A stretch of 64,000 bases of DNA from Niabella ginsenosidivorans (GCF_001654455.1 NZ_CP015772.1:5563735-5627734), one strand, 5' to 3'. Positions 46,073-55,519 are shown, numbered from the stretch's first letter. The notes: generated from the sequence alone by a model not told the origin. Translations and numbers: made by a program.

Positions 46073-48364
46073 ATGAAACGATTACGATTGCCTTTATGCC
46101 TGTTTATAACAGTGCTCGCTGCTTATTCTTTTATATCCTGTAAAAGGATCAGTTTTCCGGTTGACCAGTGGCCGGGTGGTGACAGTTTGATCTATGCGTT
46201 GTTTCCGCCTAAGGTAAAGCCATTGCCTGTTGTAACGCAGGAGGAGTGGGAGTCCGGCAGCAGAACTCCCGGAGACCATACCCAGCACATGCTTGGTTTA
46301 GCTTATTCTGAATCAGACCCAGACCGGATCTATATGGGCCAGGACGTATCCAATGTATGGGTGTCCCGGGATTTCGGGAAAAACTGGAATACACTTAAAT
46401 GCCTGGGTTTAGGTACTTCATTCATTTATTCAATTGAGGTTGATCCTTTGGACAAGAATCGTATTCTTGCAGCTGCGGGATGTCGGCAATTCAGTGTAGT
46501 AAATAAACCTTATCAAGGTATCTACCTTTCTACCGACGGAGGTATTACATGGAATAAAAAGGTAGCACGGGGACAAATCTTTGAAGTTCGTAGTAGCACA
46601 AAGTTGTTTGCATACGCACCTTCTACAAAAGATGCTAATAAGGGTTATGCTGCACGCTGGTATGCTGCTTTCTGTGAAGGTGAATCCGGTAATGCAGATG
46701 ATGGTTTTTTTACCTCTCCCGATGGAGGGTCTACTTGGACTGAAGTAAGAAAATTACCTACGGCAGATTTCAGTAACACCATTCGCGGTATAAAAGTTCA
46801 CAAATTACAACCCGAAAAAGTGTTTTTATACGGAGATGGGGGTCTTTACCGGTTTGAGGATGCTACAAATCCCTCAGGCGCAGTTACTAAGTTGAGCGGA
46901 AAGAACGGTTTGCCAGCTGGTAGCATTTGGGGAAGTATATACCAGTCTGAAGATGGTTTGACATTAATGGTTGCCGTACAAAATAAGGGGATTTATAAAT
47001 CGACCAATGGTGGAGATAACTGGAGTTCGTTTTATACTTCGAGTACCATAAACTATTGTTATATAAATGAAAATCATCCCAACATGATCTTTGCTATACC
47101 GACAGAGAAAAGCAACGAGCAGATACACGTAAGCAAGGACGGTGGAAAAACCTGGAACACCCCTGCAAAATCCGATGTACGCTATAGGCCTGGTTATGAC
47201 AACAGCGATTGGACTAGAAAATTGAATGGTCAGTTTTGTTATGTGCTCCCGGATCCACGAGATGCCCAAAAAGTTTTTATGCATACCAAATCTAAAAACT
47301 TCAGATCAACAGACGGCGGTCTTACTTGGGATATATCTGATAATGGTTTCAATGGTGCCTCCCATACTGACATCTGGAATGAACAGATGTTTGACCCAAA
47401 TAATCCGGACAGGTTCTGCTATTTTATGGTTGACCGGTCGTATGCTTATACCGATACAAGAGGCAGATGGTTTTATCCAAGTAATATAACGCCAGGCCCT
47501 ATGGGGTTAAATGGTCGTACTTGTATGGCGGGTGCTTTGCATCCAAAAGAGCCGGTGATATTGGCGAGTATTGGGAAACAACCCGTTGGGCAGTTATTGC
47601 GATCTGCCGATAATGGAAAAACATGGACTGTGGTGAGTACTGGAAATAAACAACGTTGGTGCGTTGCCTTCAACTTACAAAGCCCGGACACGTGCTACCA
47701 GTGGAGAGAGCGGTCTGTTGACGCTGGAAAGACTTGGAGCCCAATGGCCAACATGCCGGCTAACGCCATTCTCTGTGGCGTTTCCCGCTCAGACGGCAGG
47801 ATTTTGTACGCAATAGATTGGAAGAATACCGCTAAAAAAGTATGGCGGTCTACCGATAGTGGTAATTCCTGGCAACAGGTTATAGAAACCTCATGGGATT
47901 TGACTTCGCCAGGAGATAACTCGGGAGTGTTCCGTATAAATCCTAAAAATCCAAATATTGTATATACCAGTAGCGCTAACGGACATATCACAGAATGGGA
48001 TGTAAGCATCTTACCGGCCAAATCAAAAGATATAACAATAACCGGAGGCACAGACGTTGGTTTTTATGCAGCCCGATTTGCAATTGACCCGAGACATCCA
48101 AACGTAATGTACGCAATTAATAGCCGAGCAAATACTGGCAATAAGTTTTTCCGTACCATAGACGGCGGCGCCACCTGGCAGAATATCAGCAATTATGTTA
48201 CAATGGGCTCTCTTAGCGGGTTAGCGGTGTCGCCTGTTACCGGCGAAGTGTATATCTCCGGAGAAAACGGTTCATCAGTAATGCTGCCGCCTTATCCCTC
48301 AAGGAATACGGCGTATGATGCGGTACCGTATGTAAGCAATCATCTTACGGAACCGTATAATTAA
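46073..48364 (+). CDS. Asp-box (BNR) beta-propeller lipoprotein
   Basis: The 763-residue lipoprotein has the lipobox SFISC (Cys23). At least nine Asp-box motifs of the form S-x-D-x-G-x-T-W occur along it: STDGGITW, SPDGGSTW, STNGGDNW, SKDGGKTW, STDGGLTW, SADNGKTW, SVDAGKTW, STDSGNSW and TIDGGATW. That number fits two seven-bladed propellers, as in GH74 xyloglucanases or sortilin-like proteins. Sialidase arginine triads are not evident, so a sialidase call is avoided. As a surface lipoprotein in a PUL it may be an endo-acting glycosidase or a binding protein. It lies 35 bp after the HEAT sulfatase. Confidence 0.8.
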   Translation: MKRLRLPLCLFITVLAAYSFISCKRISFPVDQWPGGDSLIYALFPPKVKPLPVVTQEEWESGSRTPGDHTQHMLGLAYSESDPDRIYMGQDVSNVWVSRDFGKNWNTLKCLGLGTSFIYSIEVDPLDKNRILAAAGCRQFSVVNKPYQGIYLSTDGGITWNKKVARGQIFEVRSSTKLFAYAPSTKDANKGYAARWYAAFCEGESGNADDGFFTSPDGGSTWTEVRKLPTADFSNTIRGIKVHKLQPEKVFLYGDGGLYRFEDATNPSGAVTKLSGKNGLPAGSIWGSIYQSEDGLTLMVAVQNKGIYKSTNGGDNWSSFYTSSTINYCYINENHPNMIFAIPTEKSNEQIHVSKDGGKTWNTPAKSDVRYRPGYDNSDWTRKLNGQFCYVLPDPRDAQKVFMHTKSKNFRSTDGGLTWDISDNGFNGASHTDIWNEQMFDPNNPDRFCYFMVDRSYAYTDTRGRWFYPSNITPGPMGLNGRTCMAGALHPKEPVILASIGKQPVGQLLRSADNGKTWTVVSTGNKQRWCVAFNLQSPDTCYQWRERSVDAGKTWSPMANMPANAILCGVSRSDGRILYAIDWKNTAKKVWRSTDSGNSWQQVIETSWDLTSPGDNSGVFRINPKNPNIVYTSSANGHITEWDVSILPAKSKDITITGGTDVGFYAARFAIDPRHPNVMYAINSRANTGNKFFRTIDGGATWQNISNYVTMGSLSGLAVSPVTGEVYISGENGSSVMLPPYPSRNTAYDAVPYVSNHLTEPYN

Positions 48365-48384
48365 TGACTTGATTTACTAAAAAG

Positions 48385-48448
48385 GCTATACCGTTAAAGT
48401 ATGGAATCTGTTTCAGCTTTGGAAAGTAGTTAGCTTTGAGGGTATAGC
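48385..48448 (+). promoter_or_regulatory. Candidate internal promoter bracketed by an 8-bp inverted repeat
   Basis: GCTATACC (48385-48392) and GGTATAGC (48441-48448) are reverse complements. Between them TAGCTTTG (48431-48438) matches the -7 box, with TCTG (48407-48410) 20 bases upstream as a one-mismatch -33 box. The esterase gene starts at 48476. Confidence 0.4.
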
Positions 48449-48475
48449 TTCTGATTCATCTTTAAAAAATGACTG

Positions 48476-49321
48476 ATGAGAACCTTGTTTGTCTTTGTTT
48501 TGATCTTTAGTATCAATTTTTTGTCTGGCCAAAAAATGATAACCTATAAAAAGATAGATAAGACTGATCTTAAAATGATGATTTTTAAACCACCCGGGTT
48601 TGATACACATAAAAAATATAAGGCAATCGTATTTTTCTTTGGCGGAGGCTGGACAAAAGGCAATGCTGCCCAGTTCCGGTCGCAGGCAGTTTATTTTGCC
48701 AGCAAGGGGTTGGTTTGCTTTTTACCTGATTACAGGGTAGCGAGTAGGAACCAGACAACCCCTTTTGAAGCATTGAAAGATGCAAAATCAGCGATCCGGT
48801 TCATCAAACAAAACGCAGCGCAGCTCCATATTGATAGTGCCCGGATAGTGGCGGCAGGAGGTTCCGCGGGAGGACAGCTGGCGGCAGCAACAGCGCTTAT
48901 AGCAGATTATAACGAAAAAACCGACAACCTGAAGATCAGTTCAGTACCCAATGCGCTGATCCTGTTTAATCCCGTAATTGATAACGGTCCCGGGGGCTAT
49001 GGTTTTGAAAGAATTGGTGAGGCGTACCTTCATTTTTCCCCATTGCATAATATCAGGAAAGGCGCGCCGCCCACTTTGATCATGCTGGGCAGAAAAGATC
49101 ATTTGATCCCGGTGGCAACTGCTGAATACTATAAGACGGTTATGGAAAAGGTGGGCAGCCGGTGCGATCTTGCTTTGTACGATAATGCGGGTCATGGCTT
49201 TTTTAATCAGAATAAGAATAATGATAATCCTTTTTATCAGGAGACCCTTAATGAGGCGGAACGATTTTTAAATGCTTTAGGATACCTGACAGCAAACAGC
49301 AAAACAGGGTCCGCAAACTAA
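48476..49321 (+). CDS. Exported alpha/beta-hydrolase, acetyl-esterase-like
   Basis: The 281-residue protein has a signal peptide (ending FLSGQ) and an alpha/beta-hydrolase fold. The oxyanion region is FFFGGGWTKGN, the nucleophile elbow AAGGSAGGQLA with Ser130, the acid MLGRKDHLIP and the base NAGHGFFN. It fits the BD-FAE/acetyl-esterase group that removes acetyl or feruloyl esters from glycans. In this PUL it would strip acyl groups that block glycosidases or sulfatases. The substrate is inferred. It has its own possible promoter. Confidence 0.88.
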   Translation: MRTLFVFVLIFSINFLSGQKMITYKKIDKTDLKMMIFKPPGFDTHKKYKAIVFFFGGGWTKGNAAQFRSQAVYFASKGLVCFLPDYRVASRNQTTPFEALKDAKSAIRFIKQNAAQLHIDSARIVAAGGSAGGQLAAATALIADYNEKTDNLKISSVPNALILFNPVIDNGPGGYGFERIGEAYLHFSPLHNIRKGAPPTLIMLGRKDHLIPVATAEYYKTVMEKVGSRCDLALYDNAGHGFFNQNKNNDNPFYQETLNEAERFLNALGYLTANSKTGSAN

Positions 49322-49501
49322 GAAAATAAAAGTTATTGGAATGCGATTATTTAATAGTGTGATTTGTGTTTTTGCCTGGTAGTGTCTTGCAGGGTTTCCG
49401 AAAAGGAGCGTGCTGACTGGCACGAATATCTGGGCGGCACGGATCGCAATACTATTCGGAGCTTACCCATAGAAATAATTTTTAAACGTAAAAAGTAAGA
49501 A

Positions 49502-51112
49502 ATGAAAAAGTTAATAATGATGGTGTTATGGTCCATATCGGTGTGTACGTATGGGCAACAGGCGACCGGCGCAAAAGCTGCCCGGCCGAATATTGTGTAC
49601 ATCATGAGCGATGACCATGGCTACCAGGCCGTGAGCGCCTATGGTTATGGGTTAAATAAAACGCCCAGCATCGACCGCCTGGCAAAAGAAGGCGCCTTAT
49701 TTACCACGGCCACGGTCACTAATTCATTATGCGCGCCCAGTCGCGCGGTAATGCTCACCGGTAAACATAGTTTTATAAATGGTAAGGTAGATAATGTCCA
49801 GCACTTTGACTGGAATCAGGACAACTTTCCCAAACTGCTCCGCAAAGCAGGTTACCAAACAGCCATGGTAGGAAAAATTCATATGGATGGGCTTCCGCAG
49901 GGCTTTGATTATTCAGCCGTATTACCGGACCAGGGCGATTATTATAACCCGGATTTCATCATTAACGGGGTGAAGCAGCAGATCCATGGTTATGTAACCG
50001 ATATTACAACGGACCTGGCATTGAAATGGCTGGACAACCGCGATAAGAGTAAACCGTTCTGTTTATTGTATCATCAAAAAGCACCGCACCGGGAATGGAT
50101 GCCCGCAGAACGGTACTATAAAAAATATACAAAAATGACCTTTAAAGAACCTGAAACCCTGTTTGATGACTATAAGGGCCGGGGCACAGCAGCGAAGTCT
50201 GCCGAAATGAATATCCTGAAAGACATGAACTGGGCAGATGATGACAAGATAAGACCCGAAGTGCTGAAGGAGCTGGGTATTCATTCCCTGCTGAAATGGG
50301 ATACTGTAGCTTATAACAGGAGCCTAGGAAGAATGGACCCTGAGCAGCGTGCAGCCTGGGATGCGGTATATGATCCCATTAATGAAGATTTTAAAAAACG
50401 ATATCCGACCATGTCAAAAGAAGACCTGATGCACTGGCGTTATCAGCGCTATATGCAGGATTACCTGGGGTCTATAGCCGCTGTGGATGAAGGGGTTGGT
50501 GAGCTGCTGGATTATCTTGATAAAAACGGTCTGACAGAGAACACCATTGTTGTATACACTTCAGACCAGGGCTTTTATATGGGAGAGCACGGGTGGTTCG
50601 ATAAGCGGTTTATGTACGAGGAATCGTTGAAAACACCATTGCTCATCCGTTACCCGAAAGAAATTAAACCGGGGACAAAAATTACTTCTATGGTACAGAA
50701 CCTGGATTTTGCACCCACTTTCCTGGATTATGGAGGAGCAAAAATTCCGGCGGATATGCAGGGTGAATCCTTCAGAAAGCTGGTAGCCGGTAAAACTTCC
50801 AAATGGAGAGATGCCATTTACTATACATATTATGAATATCCCTCTATTCATATGGTAAAAAGGCATTATGGTATCCGTACCGATCGCTATAAACTCATAC
50901 ATTTTTATTATGATATTAATGAATGGGAATTATACGATCTGCAAAAAGACCCGCATGAAATGCACAATGTGTATAACGACTCTTCCTATCGTACAGTAAG
51001 AGAAGAGATGCACAGGAAGCTTGACGAACTGAGAAAGAAATATAAGGACAGTGATGCAAATGACCAGAAGTATATTAAGGCCTATTTGTCGGCAACATTA
51101 AAGAAAAAATAA
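49502..51112 (+). CDS. Exported Cys-type sulfatase, N-acetylglucosamine-6-sulfatase-like (CAPSR)
   Basis: The 536-residue protein has a signal peptide (ending TYGQQ), metal ligands in IVYIMSDDHGYQAVSAYG and C-A-P-S-R with Cys77, followed by AVMLTGKHSFINGK. SDQGFYMGEHGWFDKRFMYE and the closing YDLQKDPHEMHNVYNDSSYR are shared with the PUL 1 sulfatase at 12149, which it parallels over its length. It has an extra insertion near residues 225-265 (DMNWADDDKIRPEVLKELGI). This group (S1_11-like by memory) includes GlcNAc-6-O-sulfatases. It starts after a 180-bp gap with no clear promoter. The next gene follows after 6 bp. Confidence 0.93.
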   Translation: MKKLIMMVLWSISVCTYGQQATGAKAARPNIVYIMSDDHGYQAVSAYGYGLNKTPSIDRLAKEGALFTTATVTNSLCAPSRAVMLTGKHSFINGKVDNVQHFDWNQDNFPKLLRKAGYQTAMVGKIHMDGLPQGFDYSAVLPDQGDYYNPDFIINGVKQQIHGYVTDITTDLALKWLDNRDKSKPFCLLYHQKAPHREWMPAERYYKKYTKMTFKEPETLFDDYKGRGTAAKSAEMNILKDMNWADDDKIRPEVLKELGIHSLLKWDTVAYNRSLGRMDPEQRAAWDAVYDPINEDFKKRYPTMSKEDLMHWRYQRYMQDYLGSIAAVDEGVGELLDYLDKNGLTENTIVVYTSDQGFYMGEHGWFDKRFMYEESLKTPLLIRYPKEIKPGTKITSMVQNLDFAPTFLDYGGAKIPADMQGESFRKLVAGKTSKWRDAIYYTYYEYPSIHMVKRHYGIRTDRYKLIHFYYDINEWELYDLQKDPHEMHNVYNDSSYRTVREEMHRKLDELRKKYKDSDANDQKYIKAYLSATLKKK

Positions 51113-51118
51113 AGGAAC

Positions 51119-53254
51119 ATGCACAAAAGAACCAATATAGGCCGGTGCAGGTCCAGGTGTACATTAGCCGCTGCATTTATTTTTGCCGGTGCCATTACAA
51201 GAGTACACTCCCAAGAGGTAAAGGCCATTTTTCCCCAATGGAAGTACATTCATAGCAGTAGCCAATCCCTTTATGAATACCTGGCTGATGATGCCCTGCT
51301 GAAGCTAAAGGAAAGGAAAAAGCAGTTGGATGGTCTTGCGTCTGAAAAAGACTGGGTAAAAAGGCAGCAGGAAATAAAACAGGCGTACGCGCAAATACTC
51401 GGTCCCTTTCCTTCCGGAACGCCTTTAAATGCAGTAGTTACAGGAACCTTGCAGAATGACGTGGTAAGGGTCGAAAAAATATACTTTGAGTCCCTGCCCG
51501 GTTATTATGTTACAGGAGCGCTTTTCCTTCCTGCCGGACAAAAAAAGAAAGTACCCGCAATTCTTTATTGTTCAGGGCACAGCCAGGCGGGCTTCCGTAG
51601 CGGTATCTACCAGCATATGATACTGAATTTTGTAAAAAAAGGGTTTGCTGTTTTGGCGTTTGACCCGATAGGGCAGGGGGAACGCCGTCAGTTTGCAAAT
51701 GATACAGCACGGAAATTCAGCCCTACCCAGGAACATTCTTATCCCGGCAACCAGCTGTTTCTTACCGGCAGATCTTCGGCGTATTATTTTATTTGGGATG
51801 GAATGCGTGCCATCGATTATCTGTGCAGCCGGCCGGAAATTGATACCTCCAGGATCGGTATTACAGGAAGATCCGGTGGTGGAACACAGACCGCTTATAT
51901 AGCAGCATTTGACAGCCGGATAAAGGCGGCCGCTCCGGAATGTTATATTACAGGCTATGAGCAATTACTGATGAGCCGTGGGCCCCAGGATGCCGAGCAG
52001 AATTTTGCAGGGGGAATTGCCGCCGGTTTGGATATCCCGGACCTGCTTATTTCATTTGCGCCCAAGCCTTTGCTGCTGGTGACCACCACCAGGGATATCT
52101 TCAGCATCCAGGGGGCAAGGGATGCCTTTAAAGAAGCAAAGCGGGCCTATTCCTGTTTGGGAAAACCGGATGGAGTACATATGGTTGAGGACGATGCGGA
52201 ACATGCTTCCACCCGGAAAAACAGGGAAGCTACTTACCGTTTTTTCCGGCAACACCTGGCAAACCCCGGCAGTTCTGAAGATGAAAACGTTCCGGTTTTT
52301 AAACGGGAAGATCTGGATGTAACACCCGGTGGAAATGTATATCTTTCTTTAGGAGGGGAGAATTTACATACGCTTGCCCGTAACTATGTAACGCAAATAG
52401 TAAAAGAACGTGCACCGGTAAGGGGAGAAGAGGAATTAAGGCAGCGGATCATTCATGCAACAGGTTTTCATAAAACAAAAACCACAGAATTGCCTGTCTT
52501 TTCCGGAAGGTATCAACGGAAAAACTATTTTATAGAAGCCTATCTGGTAAAAAGCCCTGCGGGGTATTATATTCCCCTATACCGGCTGAAGCCTGGTGAT
52601 AGTAATAAAAAGAATAAAGCTGTTTTATTGCTCGATGACCGCGGCAAATCGGAAGCAATAAAGGATGGCTCAATGGCCGATTCCCTGGCACTGGCAGGAT
52701 ACCAGGTGGTAGTACCGGACCTGAGTGGCTTTGGTGAACTGGGAAATGGTTATATAAAAGGAGGAGATGCCTATGTGGATGGCATTCCGTTGAACCTGTG
52801 GTATATGGGCATCCTGGTAAATCAATCTTTGCTGGAGATACGGATGAAAGAGCTCTCGGTTTTGATCGATTGGATCAAAATGTATAGTAGCGAAATAGAA
52901 GGAGTGGCAAAGGGAGTGCTCACAACCGACCTGCTGCATATTGCCCTGCTGCGAAGTAATGATATACGATCGCTTTTACTGATCGATCCGTTAGTCTCTT
53001 TCCGGTCAGTTATTGAGACCCCGGATTATAAAACCCAATACATACTTTCGGCCGCTGCCGGTTTAATAAAGCAATATGATCTGTATCATTTGATCAATGC
53101 TTACTCGGAAAAAAACAGGCTGGTGCTTATAAACCCGCGGGATGGTGCCGGGAAAATAATAACCGGACAGGCTGGTAAGCGGCTTACAGAATATGGAATA
53201 GCGCCGGGTCATTTTTTGACTATTAAATATAAACAGGGCAACCGGTCGCTTTAA
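51119..53254 (+). CDS. Two-domain acetyl-xylan-esterase-like alpha/beta-hydrolase
   Basis: The 711-residue protein has a signal peptide (about 1-30). The first hydrolase domain (about 90-385) has VPAILYCSGHSQAGF, the nucleophile elbow ITGRSGGGTQTAY with Ser near residue 252, a candidate acid in LLVTTTRDIF and a base His in DDAEHAS. The second half (about 430-700) repeats the fold (AVLLLDDRGKSEA, QVVVPDLSGFGELGNGY), but the position of the nucleophile elbow reads AKGVLTTDLLHIA, without a serine elbow, so it is probably inactive. Relatives are annotated as acetyl xylan esterases and occur in sulfatase PULs. It is the last intact PUL 2 gene. Confidence 0.85.
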   Translation: MHKRTNIGRCRSRCTLAAAFIFAGAITRVHSQEVKAIFPQWKYIHSSSQSLYEYLADDALLKLKERKKQLDGLASEKDWVKRQQEIKQAYAQILGPFPSGTPLNAVVTGTLQNDVVRVEKIYFESLPGYYVTGALFLPAGQKKKVPAILYCSGHSQAGFRSGIYQHMILNFVKKGFAVLAFDPIGQGERRQFANDTARKFSPTQEHSYPGNQLFLTGRSSAYYFIWDGMRAIDYLCSRPEIDTSRIGITGRSGGGTQTAYIAAFDSRIKAAAPECYITGYEQLLMSRGPQDAEQNFAGGIAAGLDIPDLLISFAPKPLLLVTTTRDIFSIQGARDAFKEAKRAYSCLGKPDGVHMVEDDAEHASTRKNREATYRFFRQHLANPGSSEDENVPVFKREDLDVTPGGNVYLSLGGENLHTLARNYVTQIVKERAPVRGEEELRQRIIHATGFHKTKTTELPVFSGRYQRKNYFIEAYLVKSPAGYYIPLYRLKPGDSNKKNKAVLLLDDRGKSEAIKDGSMADSLALAGYQVVVPDLSGFGELGNGYIKGGDAYVDGIPLNLWYMGILVNQSLLEIRMKELSVLIDWIKMYSSEIEGVAKGVLTTDLLHIALLRSNDIRSLLLIDPLVSFRSVIETPDYKTQYILSAAAGLIKQYDLYHLINAYSEKNRLVLINPRDGAGKIITGQAGKRLTEYGIAPGHFLTIKYKQGNRSL

Positions 53255-53328
53255 CGTGGAGCGCCGGTGCGGCATAAAGCCTTTTACGAATGAATGGTAT
53301 AAATTATGGAATGTCTTGATCTTATTTT

Positions 53329-53431
53329 GTTGGTGTTGAGTACCGCTTATTCGGGCGGGAAAGACACCAACGACATAACAGCGCTTGTTGGTAGTTCTGC
53401 TATCGCTGCGAAGCCAATGCGCAATACCAAC
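53329..53431. repeat. Pair of large palindromes with GTTGGT/ACCAAC arms
   Basis: Palindrome 1 runs from GTTGGTGT (53329-53336) to ACACCAAC (53364-53371). Palindrome 2 runs from GTTGGTA (53387-53393) to TACCAAC (53425-53431). They are 43 and 45 bp long and 15 bp apart, a REP/BIME-like arrangement just after the PUL. Frames crossing them are rejected as genes. Confidence 0.65.
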
Positions 53432-53450
53432 AAAGGTGCAAACCTTTTTT
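53432..53450 (+). terminator. Possible rho-independent terminator after PUL 2
   Basis: AAAGGT (53432-53437), a GCAA tetraloop and ACCTTT (53442-53447) run into a six-T tract ending at 53450. The stem is short (6 bp, A+U-rich), but the GNRA-type loop and position 180 bp after the last PUL gene fit a terminator. Confidence 0.45.
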
Positions 53451-53668
53451 ACCGTTACCCTGTATCCCGCGTACGGGAGAAGCCGAAGAACCGCAGTAAT
53501 GGCAGAAACTCCTCCGCACTCAGATCCGTTCATTCGGGTGACGATTAAATTTGGCGCTGGATCTCAACCTCTTGGCTGATATACCATTGGCTTACTAAAG
53601 CAGCGCAGATCGCAGGCGCAGTAAAAAAATGATATATAATGGCGAACTGAATAAAAACGAACAATTGC

Positions 53669-54103
53669 TCCATTAATTGTTTTAGCCGACAGTATGGCAT
53701 GGCAAGAGATACTGTGGAAAAAGCATATAAAGCCTTAAAAAAAAGAGGGGTATATTGATGCTGTAAAAGCTAAAGGCTATTTTGTAGCTCCTGGCAGTAA
53801 AAAAAGATTTAAAATATTATTAGTTTTAAATGAATTCAGCTTTATCAAAACAGGAAACAGGATATGCTGTTTTTTGAACCGGTTAGTATGATTGATATGA
53901 ACCTCCGGGGTTTACCGGAATGATCTTGATCTGTTAAAAAAGATCATTATAGAAAACAGTGCGCTGTACAGTATTATTATATTGTGTTACCTCCTTGCAT
54001 GCCTGTAGTAAAACGAAGACAGATCAATAGTATTGTCAAGCAAATACCAAAAGGCGAAAGGCTTCTTCTTGAAGAAATGAATGGCCGGCCTTTGAGCAAT
54101 TAA
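53669..54103 (+). pseudogene. GntR-family regulator, frameshifted and internally deleted
   Basis: One frame gives the GntR helix-turn-helix SINCFSRQYGMARDTVEKAY followed by KALKKRG. An extra G in the GGGG run near 53748 shifts the frame, and the next frame continues YIDAVKAKGYFVAPGSKKRF and KILLVLNEFSFIKT. After a missing middle part, a third frame reads YYYIVLPPCMPVV and IVKQIPKGERLLLEEM, ending PLSN and a stop at 54101-54103. Bacteroidota GntR proteins with a periplasmic-binding-like sensor domain often control sugar loci. The N-terminal start and most of the sensor domain are lost, so it cannot be functional. It may once have regulated the adjacent PUL. Confidence 0.75.
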
Positions 54104-54152
54104 CTGATAAAAGCAAAGATTTTTTTTGACAAAACGTATAACTGGATAAAGT

Positions 54153-55046
54153 ATGGGCGCAATTACCGGAATGAATTTTAAAACTCCTGTTGCTTTATTT
54201 TTGGCGATGATCTTTTTTGTTTCCTGTAAAAGTAATGCTTCAAAAGAGGCAAATGGGATAAGGGAAGATAGTGTTCATTCATGCATGAAAGCACCCTCCC
54301 GTTTTGGAAGCACAGACAATTTTTCAGTCCGTACCCCCGGGTACTCCTAAACGGCCGGACAGCCTGCTGGTAGCGGCTTCCTTGGTATTTAAGTCATCCG
54401 ATGGCCCGGTTAAACCTGAATGACTACAGCCAGTGGTGGAGCTGGGTAAAGGGCGCAGGCTGGAAGCACCCGGAAGGGCCGGGCTGCAGCATAGATGGTA
54501 AAGATAACTACCCGGTAGTGCAGGTGAGCTGGTATGATGCACAGGCCTACTGCAAATGGGCAGGCAAACGATTGCCAACAGAAGCGGAATGGGAGTATGC
54601 GGCCCGTGGCGGATTGATCAATAATATTTATCCCTGGGGAAATGAACCCGTTAATAAAGGTGCTCCCAAGACAAATAGCTGGGAAGGTAAATTTCCTTAC
54701 CTGAACACAAGAAAAGACAGTTATATTACTCTTGCACTGTACGGTCATTCAGGCCTAATGGATATGGCTTATATGACATGGCAGGAAATGTATGGGAATG
54801 ATGCAGTGATCTGTACAATGCTCATTATTACAAGCAACTCGATGGGAAATTAACAACAGACCCAAAGGGCCCTGATAAGTCTTACGATCCACAGGAACCT
54901 TATACTGAAAAGCGAGCCTGCGGGGCGGCAGCTTTTTATGTAATGATGATTATTGCAGCGGTTACAGAGTAGCCCGGCGTATGAAAAGCAGCCCGGATAC
55001 GGGATTGGAACATACCGGGTTTAGATGTGTGAAAGATAAAAAGTGA
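54153..55046 (+). pseudogene. Formylglycine-generating enzyme (SUMF1-like), degraded
   Basis: The remains read in order. First, a lipoprotein signal (FLAMIFFVSCKSN) and CMKAPSRFG. Then a stretch in another frame, [18 protein letters not shown]. After a further shift, [37 protein letters not shown] and [16 protein letters not shown], and in another frame [20 protein letters not shown]. Last comes GGSFLCNDDYCSGYRVARRM, ending at 55044-55046. The two active-site cysteines (codons 54939-54941 and 54954-54956) survive. At least three frameshifts exist, and the central segment that normally carries GGTFTMG is missing. The intact enzyme would turn the sulfatase Cys into formylglycine. Length and order match the SUMF1 family, so loss is by decay. 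Confidence 0.85.
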
Positions 55047-55519
55047 TCTGTTCTTCAGATGCCTCGCCGGTATCATCTTTTAAAGAAAATAGTTGTCTGC
55101 ACACCATAGCCTTCATATCGGAGGCTGTCAAATTTGATGATCTCTTTCTCTAAAATCTTAAATTGACGGGTAGGTATTTCTATTACCGGAAAAGAAATTA
55201 GTTTTCAATAAGTCTGCAAAGATCATTTCGATGGAGGCCTCATACATGGCAAAAGGGTTGCCCGACCACCTTGCTGTCAATGCCTGCTGTGCAATCGATA
55301 GCACAAGAATTAGCAGTAAATTTGCTTTACTCCCTGTTGAAATCGATGTATCTTCCAATCAAATTAAAGTATGGATCAGGCGCTTTCCTGTTTGCAGGAT
55401 CGCAGGGATTCTGTAATTCATAAAAAAGGTTAATAAATGCGCCGGTTATAATGCTTTCTGATAAAACGAACGGAGGGGTAAAATACTTCTGATTGCTACT
55501 GCAAAAAATTAATAGTATT
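55047..55519. other. Non-coding remnant region after the FGE pseudogene
   Basis: No intact gene. Minus-strand frames of 66 and 88 codons (55158-55358 and 55327-55593) lie end to end in different frames and might be remains of one broken gene, but I recognise no domain. No promoter was found for the plus-strand gene at 55520. Confidence 0.4.

Noticed and set aside
46073..48364. Sialidase call for the Asp-box protein
   Set aside because: Asp boxes alone do not show sialidase activity; the arginine triad and the FRIP motif were not seen.
53063..53533. 156-codon minus-strand ORF with a VVGVFPAR-type segment
   Set aside because: It overlaps the esterase gene antisense and reads through the paired palindromes; the translation is of repeat DNA.
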